Shown: in pieces, positions 54,847 through 63,663 of the stretch
Position numbering within the stretch: position 1 is the first letter of the stretch
Layout of the letters: each line of letters opens with the position of its first letter
NCBI RefSeq assembly: GCF_022637395.1
Contig: NZ_CP093339.1
Coordinates: forward strand, 248,001-312,000
DNA length: 64,000 bases
From: Shinella sp. H4-D48
Lineage (GTDB): Bacteria; Pseudomonadota; Alphaproteobacteria; Rhizobiales; Rhizobiaceae
Direction: 5' to 3'
Program-made: the position numbers and the translations under genes
The notes under the pieces: generated by a model
Databases searched by the model: none
The model's input: the letters and a program-made list of their open reading frames with translations, nothing else
Told to the model about the DNA's origin: nothing

Positions 54847-55635
54847 ATGCCACTCACTCTGGCCAAGAGCCTGAAAGCGCGACTTCGCAGCGACCGACCC
54901 GTATTCGGCGCATGGGTCGGCATTCCCCATCCCACCGTCATCGAGCTGATGGCGCGGTCGCAGTTCGACTTTCTGCTGCTCGATGGCGAGCATTCGCCCA
55001 TCGGCGTGCAGGATCTGGCAAGTCTTCTGCCCTCAGCCGAACTGCATGGGACGCCCACCATCTTCCGGCCGCGGTCGAAGTCGGCAGCCGATATCAAGGC
55101 TGCGCTGGATGCAGGCGTATCGGGGCTTATGGTGCCGATGATCGAGACGGCCGAGGAAGCCCGCGCCATCGTCGCCGCCAGCAAATACGCGCCGGCCGGC
55201 ATTCGCGGGATCGGCCCGTGGCGGGCATCCGGCTACTACGAGGGTTTCGAGACCTATCTTGCCGAGGCAAACGACGCGACGACCCTGATCCTGCAGCTGG
55301 AGAGCGCCAAGGGCCTCGCCAATGTGGACGACATTCTGGCCGTGGAAGGGTTCGACGTGCTGTATGTCGGGCCGGCCGACCTTGCCTCGTCGCTTGGCCT
55401 GCCGATCGGCCGGTTCGACGGCGAGATGCGCGATGTGCTGCAGCGCACTGCTGATGCCGCAAGACGCGCGGGAAAGCTGGCCGCCATTGACGTGTCCGCC
55501 GTTTCGGCCATTTCTGAACTGATCGAGATGGGCTATTGCCTCTTCACCATCGGCTCGGACATGGGGTTCATCCAGGCTTCGGGCCGCGGGCTGGTCAGGG
55601 ATTTGGCAGCGCTTTCGACAGGGCAGGGCACATGA
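54847..55635 (+). CDS. HpcH/HpaI family class II aldolase
   Basis: The 262-residue enzyme is of the 2-keto-3-deoxy-sugar-acid / 4-hydroxy-2-oxo-acid aldolase group (pyruvate-dependent, divalent metal). Visible are the catalytic His in LLLDGEHSPIGVQ, the metal Glu in LILQLESAKGLANVDD and Asp in VLYVGPADLASSLG. It splits 4-hydroxy-2-oxo acids into pyruvate (or oxaloacetate) and an aldehyde. ATG 54847 is the first after the permease. It overlaps the FAD oxidase (ATGA). Confidence 0.9.
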   Translation: MPLTLAKSLKARLRSDRPVFGAWVGIPHPTVIELMARSQFDFLLLDGEHSPIGVQDLASLLPSAELHGTPTIFRPRSKSAADIKAALDAGVSGLMVPMIETAEEARAIVAASKYAPAGIRGIGPWRASGYYEGFETYLAEANDATTLILQLESAKGLANVDDILAVEGFDVLYVGPADLASSLGLPIGRFDGEMRDVLQRTADAARRAGKLAAIDVSAVSAISELIEMGYCLFTIGSDMGFIQASGRGLVRDLAALSTGQGT

Positions 55636-57005
55636 TCGATCTTGAGGACGCACGGCAAATCGTGGGCGCGCGCAATGTCATCGACGCGACGGCACTGCGC
55701 GACCGGCCGCAGGATTTCTGGATCAATACCCCCACCCGGGCGCTCGGCCTCGTAAAGCCCGCCGACACGGTCGAGCTTTCCGCGCTTCTGACGCTCTGCC
55801 ACGAGCATTCGCAGGCGGTCATCTTCGAGGGCGGGCGCACCAACCTTGTCGGCGCGACGCAATCCGATGACGAGACCCTGCTGATCTCGCTCGAGCGCTT
55901 CAACCACATCGGCGCGCCGGACCGGAAGGGCATGACAATCGAAGTCGGTGCCGGCGCGATCGTCGAGGCCGTCCAGCAGCTTTGCACGGCCGAGGGGCTG
56001 CGTTTCGGTCTCGATTTCGGGGCGCGGGGAAGCGCGATGATCGGGGGCGCGCTTGCCACCAATGCCGGCGGGTTTCAAGCCCTGCGGTATGGCGTGGCGC
56101 GCGATCAGGTGCTCGGGATCGAATGCGTGCTTGCCGACGGAACGGTACTGAGCCACCTGACGCCTTACACGAAGGACAATACCGGCTACGACCTGAAACA
56201 CCTCTTCATCGGGTCGGAAGGCACGCTCGGCGTCATCACGCGGGCCGTGCTGAAGCTGCATCCCGCGCCACGCTCGGTCAACACCGCGCTACTTGCTTTC
56301 GAGAGCTTCGACGCGGTTGCAGAAACGCTCGGGCTGATGCGCCGCGATCTGCACGGCACGCTGTCGTCGTTCGAGATCATGTGGGCCGAATTCTTTCATT
56401 TCAATGTTGATGCGCTTCTCGGCGGCCGCTCGCCGATCGAAGGCCGGTTCCCGTATTACATCCTGTGCGAGTCCGAAGGCTTCGACCCCGAGGAGGATGC
56501 CGGGCTTTTCGAGCGGGTGGTCGGCCAGGCGCTGGAAGCCGGTCTCATCGCCGATGCGGTGATCGCGACTTCGTCGCGCCAGCGCTCGGAGCTCTGGAAA
56601 ATCCGCGAAGACTTCGAAGCCGAGATGCAGCTCTTCAAGACGATGGTCGATTTCGACGTCTCTCTTCCCGTTGCCAGCATGGAGGCCTTCGTCAACGACG
56701 TGCAGCGCCGCTTGGACGAAGAGGTGCCCGATAATCTCGGTCTGCATGTGCTCGGTCATCTGGGCGATGGCAACCTGCATGTCACGACAGGCCTGCCGAC
56801 CCCGGAGGGCAAGGGTCAGGTTCGCGCGCTCGTCTACGCGCTCATCGCCGGTTATGGCGGGTCGATTTCCGCCGAGCACGGCGTCGGCGTTGCCAAGCGC
56901 GATTACCTGCATTACTCGCGCACGCCGGCCGAAATCGCCACCATGCGCCTCCTGAAAGCCGCGCTCGACCCGAAGGGCATCCTCAACCCTGGCAAGGTCA
57001 TCTGA
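55632..57005 (+). CDS. FAD-linked 2-hydroxyacid oxidase/dehydrogenase, GlcD / D-lactate dehydrogenase type
   Basis: The 457-residue enzyme has a PCMH FAD domain (IFEGGRTNLVGATQ, DFGARGSAMIGGALATNAGG) and a C-terminal oxidase domain (HVLGHLGDGNLHVTTGL, SAEHGVGVAKRD). It is related to the oxidase at 11310 but clearly distinct in sequence. It probably oxidises a 2-hydroxy acid to the 2-oxo acid that the coupled aldolase cleaves. The start overlaps the aldolase stop (ATGA). Confidence 0.88.
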   Translation: MIDLEDARQIVGARNVIDATALRDRPQDFWINTPTRALGLVKPADTVELSALLTLCHEHSQAVIFEGGRTNLVGATQSDDETLLISLERFNHIGAPDRKGMTIEVGAGAIVEAVQQLCTAEGLRFGLDFGARGSAMIGGALATNAGGFQALRYGVARDQVLGIECVLADGTVLSHLTPYTKDNTGYDLKHLFIGSEGTLGVITRAVLKLHPAPRSVNTALLAFESFDAVAETLGLMRRDLHGTLSSFEIMWAEFFHFNVDALLGGRSPIEGRFPYYILCESEGFDPEEDAGLFERVVGQALEAGLIADAVIATSSRQRSELWKIREDFEAEMQLFKTMVDFDVSLPVASMEAFVNDVQRRLDEEVPDNLGLHVLGHLGDGNLHVTTGLPTPEGKGQVRALVYALIAGYGGSISAEHGVGVAKRDYLHYSRTPAEIATMRLLKAALDPKGILNPGKVI

Positions 57006-57070
57006 CGTTTCAAGGCGCGGGATAACGCCATGAAGGGCAAACCGCCCGAAGCCGAACCGCAGGAAGAACA

Positions 57071-58249
57071 ATGGTCAAATCGTCGCTCGACAGGATCGTA
57101 AACACCGATGATCTGGAGCAGGCGGCGCGGCGCTATCTGCCCCGCATGCTTTACGACTGGATTGCCGGCGGCGCGGGAGACGAGCGCGGTCTTTCAGAGA
57201 ACCGGTCCGCGTTCGACCGGTTCCGTTTCATGCCGCGCTATCTGCGCGATGTCGCGACGTGCTCGATTTCGAAGACTATGCTGGGACGAAGTTTTGCAGG
57301 GCCGCTTGGTATTGCGCCAATGGGCTATTCGGGACTGTTCCGTCCGCAGGCAGAGCTTTTCTTCGCGCAGACCGCGAAGCGTTTCGACGTTCCCTACATC
57401 ATGTCCGGCGTCAGCGTCTCCTCGATGGAAGCGGCAGCGCAGATCGCCGGCGAAAACCTGTGGTATCAGATCTACACAACCGCTGATGACGCCATCAACC
57501 GCGACATGATCCGCCGCGCGGAGGATTGTGGATGCGGCGCGCTTGTCATGACCGTCGACATTCCGGTCGCGGCCAAACGGGAACGTGATATCCGCAACGA
57601 TATCGACATTCCTCCGAAATTCACGCCCAAGGCGATCCTTGATGGTTTGATGCATCCCGCCTGGACCCTGCGTTATCTGCTCACAGGCGGCCTGCCCGTG
57701 ATGGAGAACTGGGCGCCCTATCTTCCCAAGGGCGCTTCAGGGCTCGATGTGGCGAAATTTTCCATCGAACACGGCTACGCCTTGCAAACATGGGAACATC
57801 TGCGTCAGTTCCGCCAGCTTTGGCCGCGCGCACTCGTCATCAAGGGCATCCTGCATCCCGAAGACGCGCGCATGGCGCGCGAAGCGGGTGCGGATGCCAT
57901 CATCGTTTCCAATCATGGTGGACGACAGTTCGACCGCGCCGTCGGCTCCATCGATTGCCTTCCCGCCATTCGCGAGGGGGTCGGGCCGGATTTCCCCGTC
58001 ATGTTCGACGGCGGTGTGCGCCGCGGGTCGGATGTGCTCGCTCTCATGTGCTGCGGCGTTGACTACGTCTTCGCCGGCCGGCCGTTCCTCTATGGCGCGG
58101 CAGGCTTCGGTCAGGGCGGCGTGCACCGGGCGATGGAAATCTTCAACGACGAGCTTGCCGGCCTGATGCGGCAACTCGGATGCCTCGACCTCGAGCGTGA
58201 CGATCTCGACACTTTCATGTTGGACGAGCTGGGCCGGACGAAACGCTAA
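57071..58249 (+). CDS. FMN-dependent alpha-hydroxyacid oxidase/dehydrogenase, LldD family
   Basis: The 392-residue TIM-barrel flavoprotein is of the L-lactate dehydrogenase / glycolate oxidase family. Active-site stretches are LGIAPMGYSGLFRPQAE (FMN), WYQIYTTADDAI, LVIKGILHPEDA (Lys), IVSNHGGRQFDRA (catalytic His and substrate Arg) and MFDGGVRRGSDVLA (FMN phosphate). AGGAAG precedes the ATG. With the D-specific-type FAD oxidase just upstream, the operon would handle both enantiomers, or two successive hydroxy acids. Confidence 0.9.
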   Translation: MVKSSLDRIVNTDDLEQAARRYLPRMLYDWIAGGAGDERGLSENRSAFDRFRFMPRYLRDVATCSISKTMLGRSFAGPLGIAPMGYSGLFRPQAELFFAQTAKRFDVPYIMSGVSVSSMEAAAQIAGENLWYQIYTTADDAINRDMIRRAEDCGCGALVMTVDIPVAAKRERDIRNDIDIPPKFTPKAILDGLMHPAWTLRYLLTGGLPVMENWAPYLPKGASGLDVAKFSIEHGYALQTWEHLRQFRQLWPRALVIKGILHPEDARMAREAGADAIIVSNHGGRQFDRAVGSIDCLPAIREGVGPDFPVMFDGGVRRGSDVLALMCCGVDYVFAGRPFLYGAAGFGQGGVHRAMEIFNDELAGLMRQLGCLDLERDDLDTFMLDELGRTKR

Positions 58250-58386
58250 CCGCGTTGAGAACGACAGGTGTGTCATTTTGCGGGTAGACATCACATCCTC
58301 AAGGGGTGAAAAACCTTGCCGACCATTGTGTGCCGCATTTTGCGGCCCATTTGCTGACCAGGCTTAAAGCTCTTTACGGAGGTTTC

Positions 58387-59439
58387 ATGTTCGATAGTCC
58401 GCAAGCTGCCGGTGAGGCCCTGCTCGCGTGGTTCGACAGGCCACGGATCGAGATCATCGTGGAGGCGCTGGTGCCGGCAATCGTGCTGCATCCCTCTGCG
58501 GGACACATCGTCATCGGCGCAAGTCAGCTTGGCGGCACGCCGCATGCATCGGCCGATTTCAAATGGCCGCGCCCGCAAAAACCTGATGATCCCGAGGAGA
58601 TTGCAAAGCGCGGCAATGCGGACGCGGCGCAGGAAATGCGGGAGCATATGGCGCAGGGCCTGCCCTATGCGTTCATGGCGCAGATCGATCTCGCCGAAGC
58701 CGCAAGGCTCGGTCCGGTCGCGGCTTCGCTGCCTGCCGAGGGCCGCCTGCTGTTCTTCTACGACATTGCCATCGGCCCGTGGGAAACCGGTATGCGGCCG
58801 GCAAAGGTCATCTGGGATCGCACGCCGATCGATCGGCTCGCCGTGCTGTCCGTTCCGGATGACCTTGCTTCCGCTCAGGTAAAGGCGCGGGAAGAGGCGG
58901 CGGCTCTGGAGGCTGAATTCGGAACGCCGGGCGAAGCATCGTCCAGGCAGCAGGGCACGAACTATGGTGCACCGGCACGCGCCGTTTCAATGGAAGCGAC
59001 CTATCGGCTGCCCAATCCCGCTGCGCTCGAATTCGACCGGCTTGGCGATTTCGCCCGCGCGCAGCCGGCCAGCAAGGAGAGTGAGGATGCGCTTGCCGCC
59101 TATGAGGAGGCGCTTCAAGCCAGCCACGACCAGTATCCGCAGGAAGGCTGGCGGCGCCAGCAATTGCTTGGCAGCCCCATGCCGGAACAGGACGATCCGC
59201 GCTTCGACGCTGTGGTGGTGAGCGAATTCGGCAAGCAGCATCTGTCGCGGGAGGAGTGGGGCAAGCACCGCGCAGCCATATTCGAGAAGGCGCGGGATTG
59301 GACCCTTCTCCTACAGGTCGATCTCGCCGATTGGATGCAGGCGCCGTATGTGGAGGGAACGGTCTTCTTCGTGATCCGGCGCGACGACCTCGACAATCGC
59401 TACTTCGACAAGGTTATTGCCGTCTATCAGCAGACATAG
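58387..59439 (+). CDS. DUF1963 family protein (YwqG-like)
   Basis: The 350-residue cytoplasmic protein resembles the DUF1963/YwqG group. Diagnostic parts are SQLGGTPHASADFKWPR near the start, YAFMAQIDLAEAARL, LLFFYDI and the end WTLLLQVDLADW followed by GTVFFVIRRDDL. The biochemical role of the family is unknown. ATG 58387 follows ACGGAGGTTTC; an earlier in-frame codon at 58306 lacks support. It is convergent with the CHAT gene, 18 bases away. Confidence 0.85.
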   Translation: MFDSPQAAGEALLAWFDRPRIEIIVEALVPAIVLHPSAGHIVIGASQLGGTPHASADFKWPRPQKPDDPEEIAKRGNADAAQEMREHMAQGLPYAFMAQIDLAEAARLGPVAASLPAEGRLLFFYDIAIGPWETGMRPAKVIWDRTPIDRLAVLSVPDDLASAQVKAREEAAALEAEFGTPGEASSRQQGTNYGAPARAVSMEATYRLPNPAALEFDRLGDFARAQPASKESEDALAAYEEALQASHDQYPQEGWRRQQLLGSPMPEQDDPRFDAVVVSEFGKQHLSREEWGKHRAAIFEKARDWTLLLQVDLADWMQAPYVEGTVFFVIRRDDLDNRYFDKVIAVYQQT

Positions 59440-59457
59440 CGGCGCGCGCTCGCGCTG

Positions 59458-62400
59458 TCAGTTCTCGAAGAGAACGAAGGCGGCCCACACGAGCGGGTCC
59501 TTCGCTGTCGGGATCTTTCCAGCGATGGCATCGCGCCGGGTGTTGCGCAGCGCTTCGGCGTAGGTCTGCCCACCCTTCAGGTATTCATAGTAGCGCACCA
59601 TGAAATCGGCGGTCCCGTCGTCGGCGACCGGCCAGAGCGTCAGGAGGGCGCGTTTGGCGCCGGCAAGGCTTGCGGCCGTCGGCAGGCCGCGAACACCGCC
59701 CACGAAGGCCTCGTCGCCGAGCGCTGTCTCGCAAGCAGAGAGCACGAGCAGATCGAGGCCGGACAGGTCCCAGGCCATCAACTCGAACGCATAGAGCCGC
59801 CCGTCCTTCTCGTCGCGGCGCATGTTGCGCGTGTCGCCAGAGCGCGCGAGAATGACTTCGCTCTGCCAGAGCGTATCCACATTGCTGGTGCCGCCGTTCT
59901 TCGGGCTGCCATAGGCGCCGTGGGTCGCCAGATGTGCGATCTTTGCTCCGGTCATGCGCTCGCGCAACGCTGTCTCGCTGGCCGCAGACCCCGTGAGCAT
60001 CTCGACCTTCATGTCTGGTTCGTCCAGGATACGGCCGATGGCCTCCACTTCGCGTAGCGTGCCGGGCAGGGGCGTGGCGCCCGCCTCGTCGTCCTTTTCA
60101 TAGTCGATGCCGCCGGCGAGGACCGCGCGTCCGTCTTTCGGCATGCGGGCATCCTCGACGGCGCGATAAAGCGCCTCCGGCTCGGTGAGAAGCCGCAGGG
60201 TGAAGCGCTCCTCCAGCAATTTGCCATCGCGGTCTTCCAGCAGGGAGAAGGGCAGGGCGAACAGACGCCCGTCCGGCACGATGAAGAGCGTCTTGGCACC
60301 GGCCAGGTCCTTTTCGATCGGCCCGATCAGCCGGTCGTGCAGCCGCGCGAATGCACGCTGATGGGCCTCGATGAGCAAGCCCCTGTTTTCCTCGCGGCCA
60401 CTGCGGCTCTGGAGTGCGGCAACCGCGTCGCGGTCATTTCCCAGCACCTCGCGGGGATCGCCGAGCGCACGCATCAAGGGCGCGTTGTTGCCGCGCCAGA
60501 CGATGGCATAGAGCTGCGTGTCCTCGATCGGGTCGGCTGCGTCGCGATCGGCGCGCCACTTGCGCGTCGTGAAATATTGCACGAAAGCCCGGCCCTTGCC
60601 GACGAGTTCTCCGGGTGTCGGCAGCGGCTGGTTCAGGATCGCCTGGCGGTCGATACGGTAGCGCTTGACGAGCCGCTGGTGGAGTTCGCCCTCCATCGCC
60701 TTGGTGTCCGTCAGATAGGCGTAGGCGAGGTCCTGCTCGACATCGGCGGCGAAGATTTCGCGGGCGATGCGCGAAAGGCGCGAGATACGGTCGAGCAGGC
60801 GGGCGGTTTCGGTATCCCACGTGTCTATCATGCGCGTGAGCTTCAGAGCATTGTCGGCATCGGGCGTGGCCAGCGATGGCCACCGCCGGGCGGCATCCGC
60901 AAAGGCCGGCACGGCCGAAGGGTTGCGCTCGGCAAAACGCGCATAGTGGTAGAGCATATCGTCCGCCATGGCGCGCACCGTCTCGCCGACGTCACGTCCG
61001 CCGGCGACCGAGACCTGCAGATGGACCCAGCGCAGCATGTCCTGATCGATGCCGGCGAATTCCTGTGCGGCCGTCGCCGGATCCGTCTCGGCCTTGGCGT
61101 TGGCAATGGCGATGCGCCCCGCAAAGGCCAGCGGATGGCCGTTGCTCATTTCGCCTGCGGCAATGCTGTAGGCCTGTTGCAGGTGCTTGATCTGCCGCGC
61201 ATGGTCGCCCTTCGCGGCGAAATGATCCGCCAGCAGATTGGCCGCCTTTATGCTCAGGATGCCGGGATAGTTGGAATCGGTGACGAGCGCATCCATGCGG
61301 CTGACCGCCGCGGTGTCCATCGGCGCTGCGCCGGACAGGAGGTCCGTATAGGCGATCCATGCCTCCATGCCGGCGATATTGCCGGTATCGCCGAGCGCTT
61401 TGGAAATATCCAGGCACAGCGCGAAATAATGGCGCGCCCTCGCGTAATCGCCGAGATCGAGATAGTTCTGCGCGGTGTTGTTTGCGCTCACCAGCGTGTT
61501 GAAATGGTTCTGGCCGTAATGGCGCGTGCGGTTTTCCAGAACCTTGAGATCGTATTCGAGCGCGCGGGAGGGTGAACCCAGCCCACGCAGCATGTCGGCC
61601 AGATTGTTGGCGATACGCCATGTGATGGTATTGTCTGCACCCAGCGACTTCTCCGCGATCTCGTAATTGCCCTTTTCGAGGTCGATCGCCGTGCCGTACT
61701 GGCCGACGCCCGATAGCGCGCTCGCGAGCTTGTCGTTCGCATGGATCAGCTGCTCGGATTCGGTGCCGTAGAAACGGGCGTACAGATTGGTCGCCATAGA
61801 ATAGAGCGGCACGAAATGCTGCTGGCTGTCCGGCACAGCCGTTCGGAACTCCGCATAGGCGAGATAGAAGTCCGCCAGTTCCTTCACCTCCGCCTGCATG
61901 GCGGCGGTGCCCTCGGCCTCGCGAAAGAACGCGGCGGCATCCTCGTTGAGGCCGCTCGCATGAAAGCTGCGCGCAGCCTGGGTATAATGTCGCAATGTCA
62001 CGGCATGAAGCTTGGTTTTTGCCGAGGCCGCGAGGGCCGCGCGCAGGTGCTTGCGTCCATCGTCCAGACGGCCGCTTTCGAGCAGGCTATAGGCCGCGCG
62101 CACCCGTGCATCGATGTCCTGCTCGCTGTTTGCGCCATGCGCCGTGCGGAGGCGCTTTTCATAGAACTTGACCAGCTCGTCCTGCCCGGCGCGATCCGAA
62201 AGCCGGCCCTTGGCGTCCATCAGCAGCTCGATCAGGAGGTTGGCGCGGGTCTCCTCCACGGGATCGAGTGTCGCGAGCAATTCGCGCATGCGCGGATAGT
62301 ATTCGGCGTTCACCCGCGCGGCGTCGCCCATGCGCATGGCGTAGTCGGCGGCCGATACCATGTAGCTTGCCGAAAGCCATGCCTCACCTTCGGCCTTGAA

Positions 62401-62598
62401 GTGCGCGCTCGCCTCTTCCGCGATACGGCGCGCGCCTTCGTGGTCCCCTCGGGCGGACCGCGCCTTCATTTCCGGGGCAATCTGGTCGGATCGCTTGATC
62501 GCTTCCTGTGTCGGTGCCTGCGCGAAACCGGGCGCGGCAGAAAGCGTGACGATGAGGGCGGTAGCGACGATGCGGAGGATCTTGATAGAGAGCAGCAT
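59458..62598 (-). CDS. Exported TPR-CHAT protein (caspase-like fold)
   Basis: The 1046-residue protein begins with a signal peptide (LRIVATALIVTLSAAPGFAQA, about residues 8-28), followed by some 600 residues of helical TPR-like repeats (for example NLADMLRGLGSPSRALEYD and NTAQNYLDLGDYARARHYF) and a C-terminal CHAT domain from about 740. The caspase-like dyad is visible: His893 in HLATHGAYG and Cys956 in LVLSACETALGD; GVRGLPTAASLAGAKRAL is the usual end motif. Protease activity is plausible but unproven. An ATG at 62676 is rejected because it would bury the signal peptide. It diverges from a TetR gene. Confidence 0.9.
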   Translation of the reverse strand: MLLSIKILRIVATALIVTLSAAPGFAQAPTQEAIKRSDQIAPEMKARSARGDHEGARRIAEEASAHFKAEGEAWLSASYMVSAADYAMRMGDAARVNAEYYPRMRELLATLDPVEETRANLLIELLMDAKGRLSDRAGQDELVKFYEKRLRTAHGANSEQDIDARVRAAYSLLESGRLDDGRKHLRAALAASAKTKLHAVTLRHYTQAARSFHASGLNEDAAAFFREAEGTAAMQAEVKELADFYLAYAEFRTAVPDSQQHFVPLYSMATNLYARFYGTESEQLIHANDKLASALSGVGQYGTAIDLEKGNYEIAEKSLGADNTITWRIANNLADMLRGLGSPSRALEYDLKVLENRTRHYGQNHFNTLVSANNTAQNYLDLGDYARARHYFALCLDISKALGDTGNIAGMEAWIAYTDLLSGAAPMDTAAVSRMDALVTDSNYPGILSIKAANLLADHFAAKGDHARQIKHLQQAYSIAAGEMSNGHPLAFAGRIAIANAKAETDPATAAQEFAGIDQDMLRWVHLQVSVAGGRDVGETVRAMADDMLYHYARFAERNPSAVPAFADAARRWPSLATPDADNALKLTRMIDTWDTETARLLDRISRLSRIAREIFAADVEQDLAYAYLTDTKAMEGELHQRLVKRYRIDRQAILNQPLPTPGELVGKGRAFVQYFTTRKWRADRDAADPIEDTQLYAIVWRGNNAPLMRALGDPREVLGNDRDAVAALQSRSGREENRGLLIEAHQRAFARLHDRLIGPIEKDLAGAKTLFIVPDGRLFALPFSLLEDRDGKLLEERFTLRLLTEPEALYRAVEDARMPKDGRAVLAGGIDYEKDDEAGATPLPGTLREVEAIGRILDEPDMKVEMLTGSAASETALRERMTGAKIAHLATHGAYGSPKNGGTSNVDTLWQSEVILARSGDTRNMRRDEKDGRLYAFELMAWDLSGLDLLVLSACETALGDEAFVGGVRGLPTAASLAGAKRALLTLWPVADDGTADFMVRYYEYLKGGQTYAEALRNTRRDAIAGKIPTAKDPLVWAAFVLFEN

Positions 62599-62824
62599 GA
62601 ACCCACGATCTGGTATTGATATCGGATGGCGTGCGGCGTGGCTGAAGGCCCCTGCCATATCAAAGACGGTCAACATAAAGGCTTTATTTCAAATTCAAGG
62701 CGGAACATGCTTGCCCTTAGCTCTAGCCGGCCCCTGCGCGTGATCTTTTCTGCCCTGCGGTTGACCCGCCGGCGGATGTGACGATATCCATCCGTTCGCT
62801 TCATCAGCAACGAGGATACAGGCA

Positions 62825-63466
62825 TTGGCTTCGGCCCAGCTCCGCCCTTCGCGAAAAAACGACCCGGACGCAACCCGCGAAAATATCCTGGAGGTTGCGA
62901 CGCGGGAATTCGTCGATGCCGGCTTTTCCGGCGCGCGGGTGGATGCGATCGCGGAGAAGACGCGCACCTCCAAGCGCATGCTGTATTACTATTTCGGCAG
63001 CAAGGAAGGGCTCTATCTCGCCGTTCTCGAACGGGCCTATATCAAGATCCGCTCGCGCGAGAACGGGCTGAATTTGAACCATCTCGCGCCCGATCTGGCC
63101 ATGCGCAGCCTGATTACCAATACATTCGACCATGATGACGCCAATCCGGATTTCGTTCAGCTCGTGAGTATAGAAAACATCCATCGCGCCGAGCATCTCA
63201 AGAGTTCGGATGTGCTGCGCGTGGCGAATTCCGGGGTCATCGGTCTCATCTCTGATATCCTGAAGCGCGGCGAGCAGGACGGGACCTTCAGACGGAAGGT
63301 CGACCCGGTCGACCTGCACCAGATGATCAGCGCCCAGTGCTTCTTCCGCGTCTCGAACCGCCACACGTTCGGCGCGATCTTCGGCCGCGACCTGATGGAC
63401 GACGAGATCAAGGCGCGGCATCGGGAGATGGTCGCGGACATGATTCTCGCCTATCTGCAATCCTGA
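62825..63466 (+). CDS. TetR family transcriptional regulator
   Basis: The 213-residue regulator has a TetR HTH (about residues 18-64: TRENILEVATREFVDAGFSG, TSKRMLYYYFGSKEGLY) and a helical C-terminal ligand domain (RVSNRHTFGAIFGRDL). The start is a TTG with GAGG about 9 bases upstream. It is followed after about 200 bases by a shikimate-dehydrogenase family gene on the same strand, which it probably regulates. The 226-base gap to the CHAT gene on the other side shows no clear operator. Confidence 0.88.
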   Translation: MASAQLRPSRKNDPDATRENILEVATREFVDAGFSGARVDAIAEKTRTSKRMLYYYFGSKEGLYLAVLERAYIKIRSRENGLNLNHLAPDLAMRSLITNTFDHDDANPDFVQLVSIENIHRAEHLKSSDVLRVANSGVIGLISDILKRGEQDGTFRRKVDPVDLHQMISAQCFFRVSNRHTFGAIFGRDLMDDEIKARHREMVADMILAYLQS

Positions 63467-63575
63467 CTGAACATGCCTGCCTGCAACACGATGCAGGCGT
63501 GCAGGCCCCGGAAACGCGGCATTCCTTCATCTCGAATTTTCTCTATGTTCGCGTCCGGAAAGCAGAATCTGCCAA

Positions 63576-63641
63576 TTGACTTCACTAACCAGTTCGTACA
63601 TTTCATGGGTCAGTGAGGTGGCGGGCATGACGGCATGCCCG
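63576..63641 (+). promoter_or_regulatory. Candidate promoter, operator and leader hairpin of the aroE-like gene
   Basis: TTGACT (63576-63581) could be a -35 box, though no good -10 follows. ACTAACCAGTTCGT (63584-63597) is an imperfect palindrome, identical to its own complement at 10 of 14 positions, lying where a TetR repressor would block the promoter. CGGGCATG/CATGCCCG (63622-63629 / 63634-63641) is a perfect 8-bp hairpin in the presumed leader, 22 bases before the TTG start. Confidence 0.4.
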
Positions 63642-63663
63642 TGAAATGGCATAGGGGCGGAGA

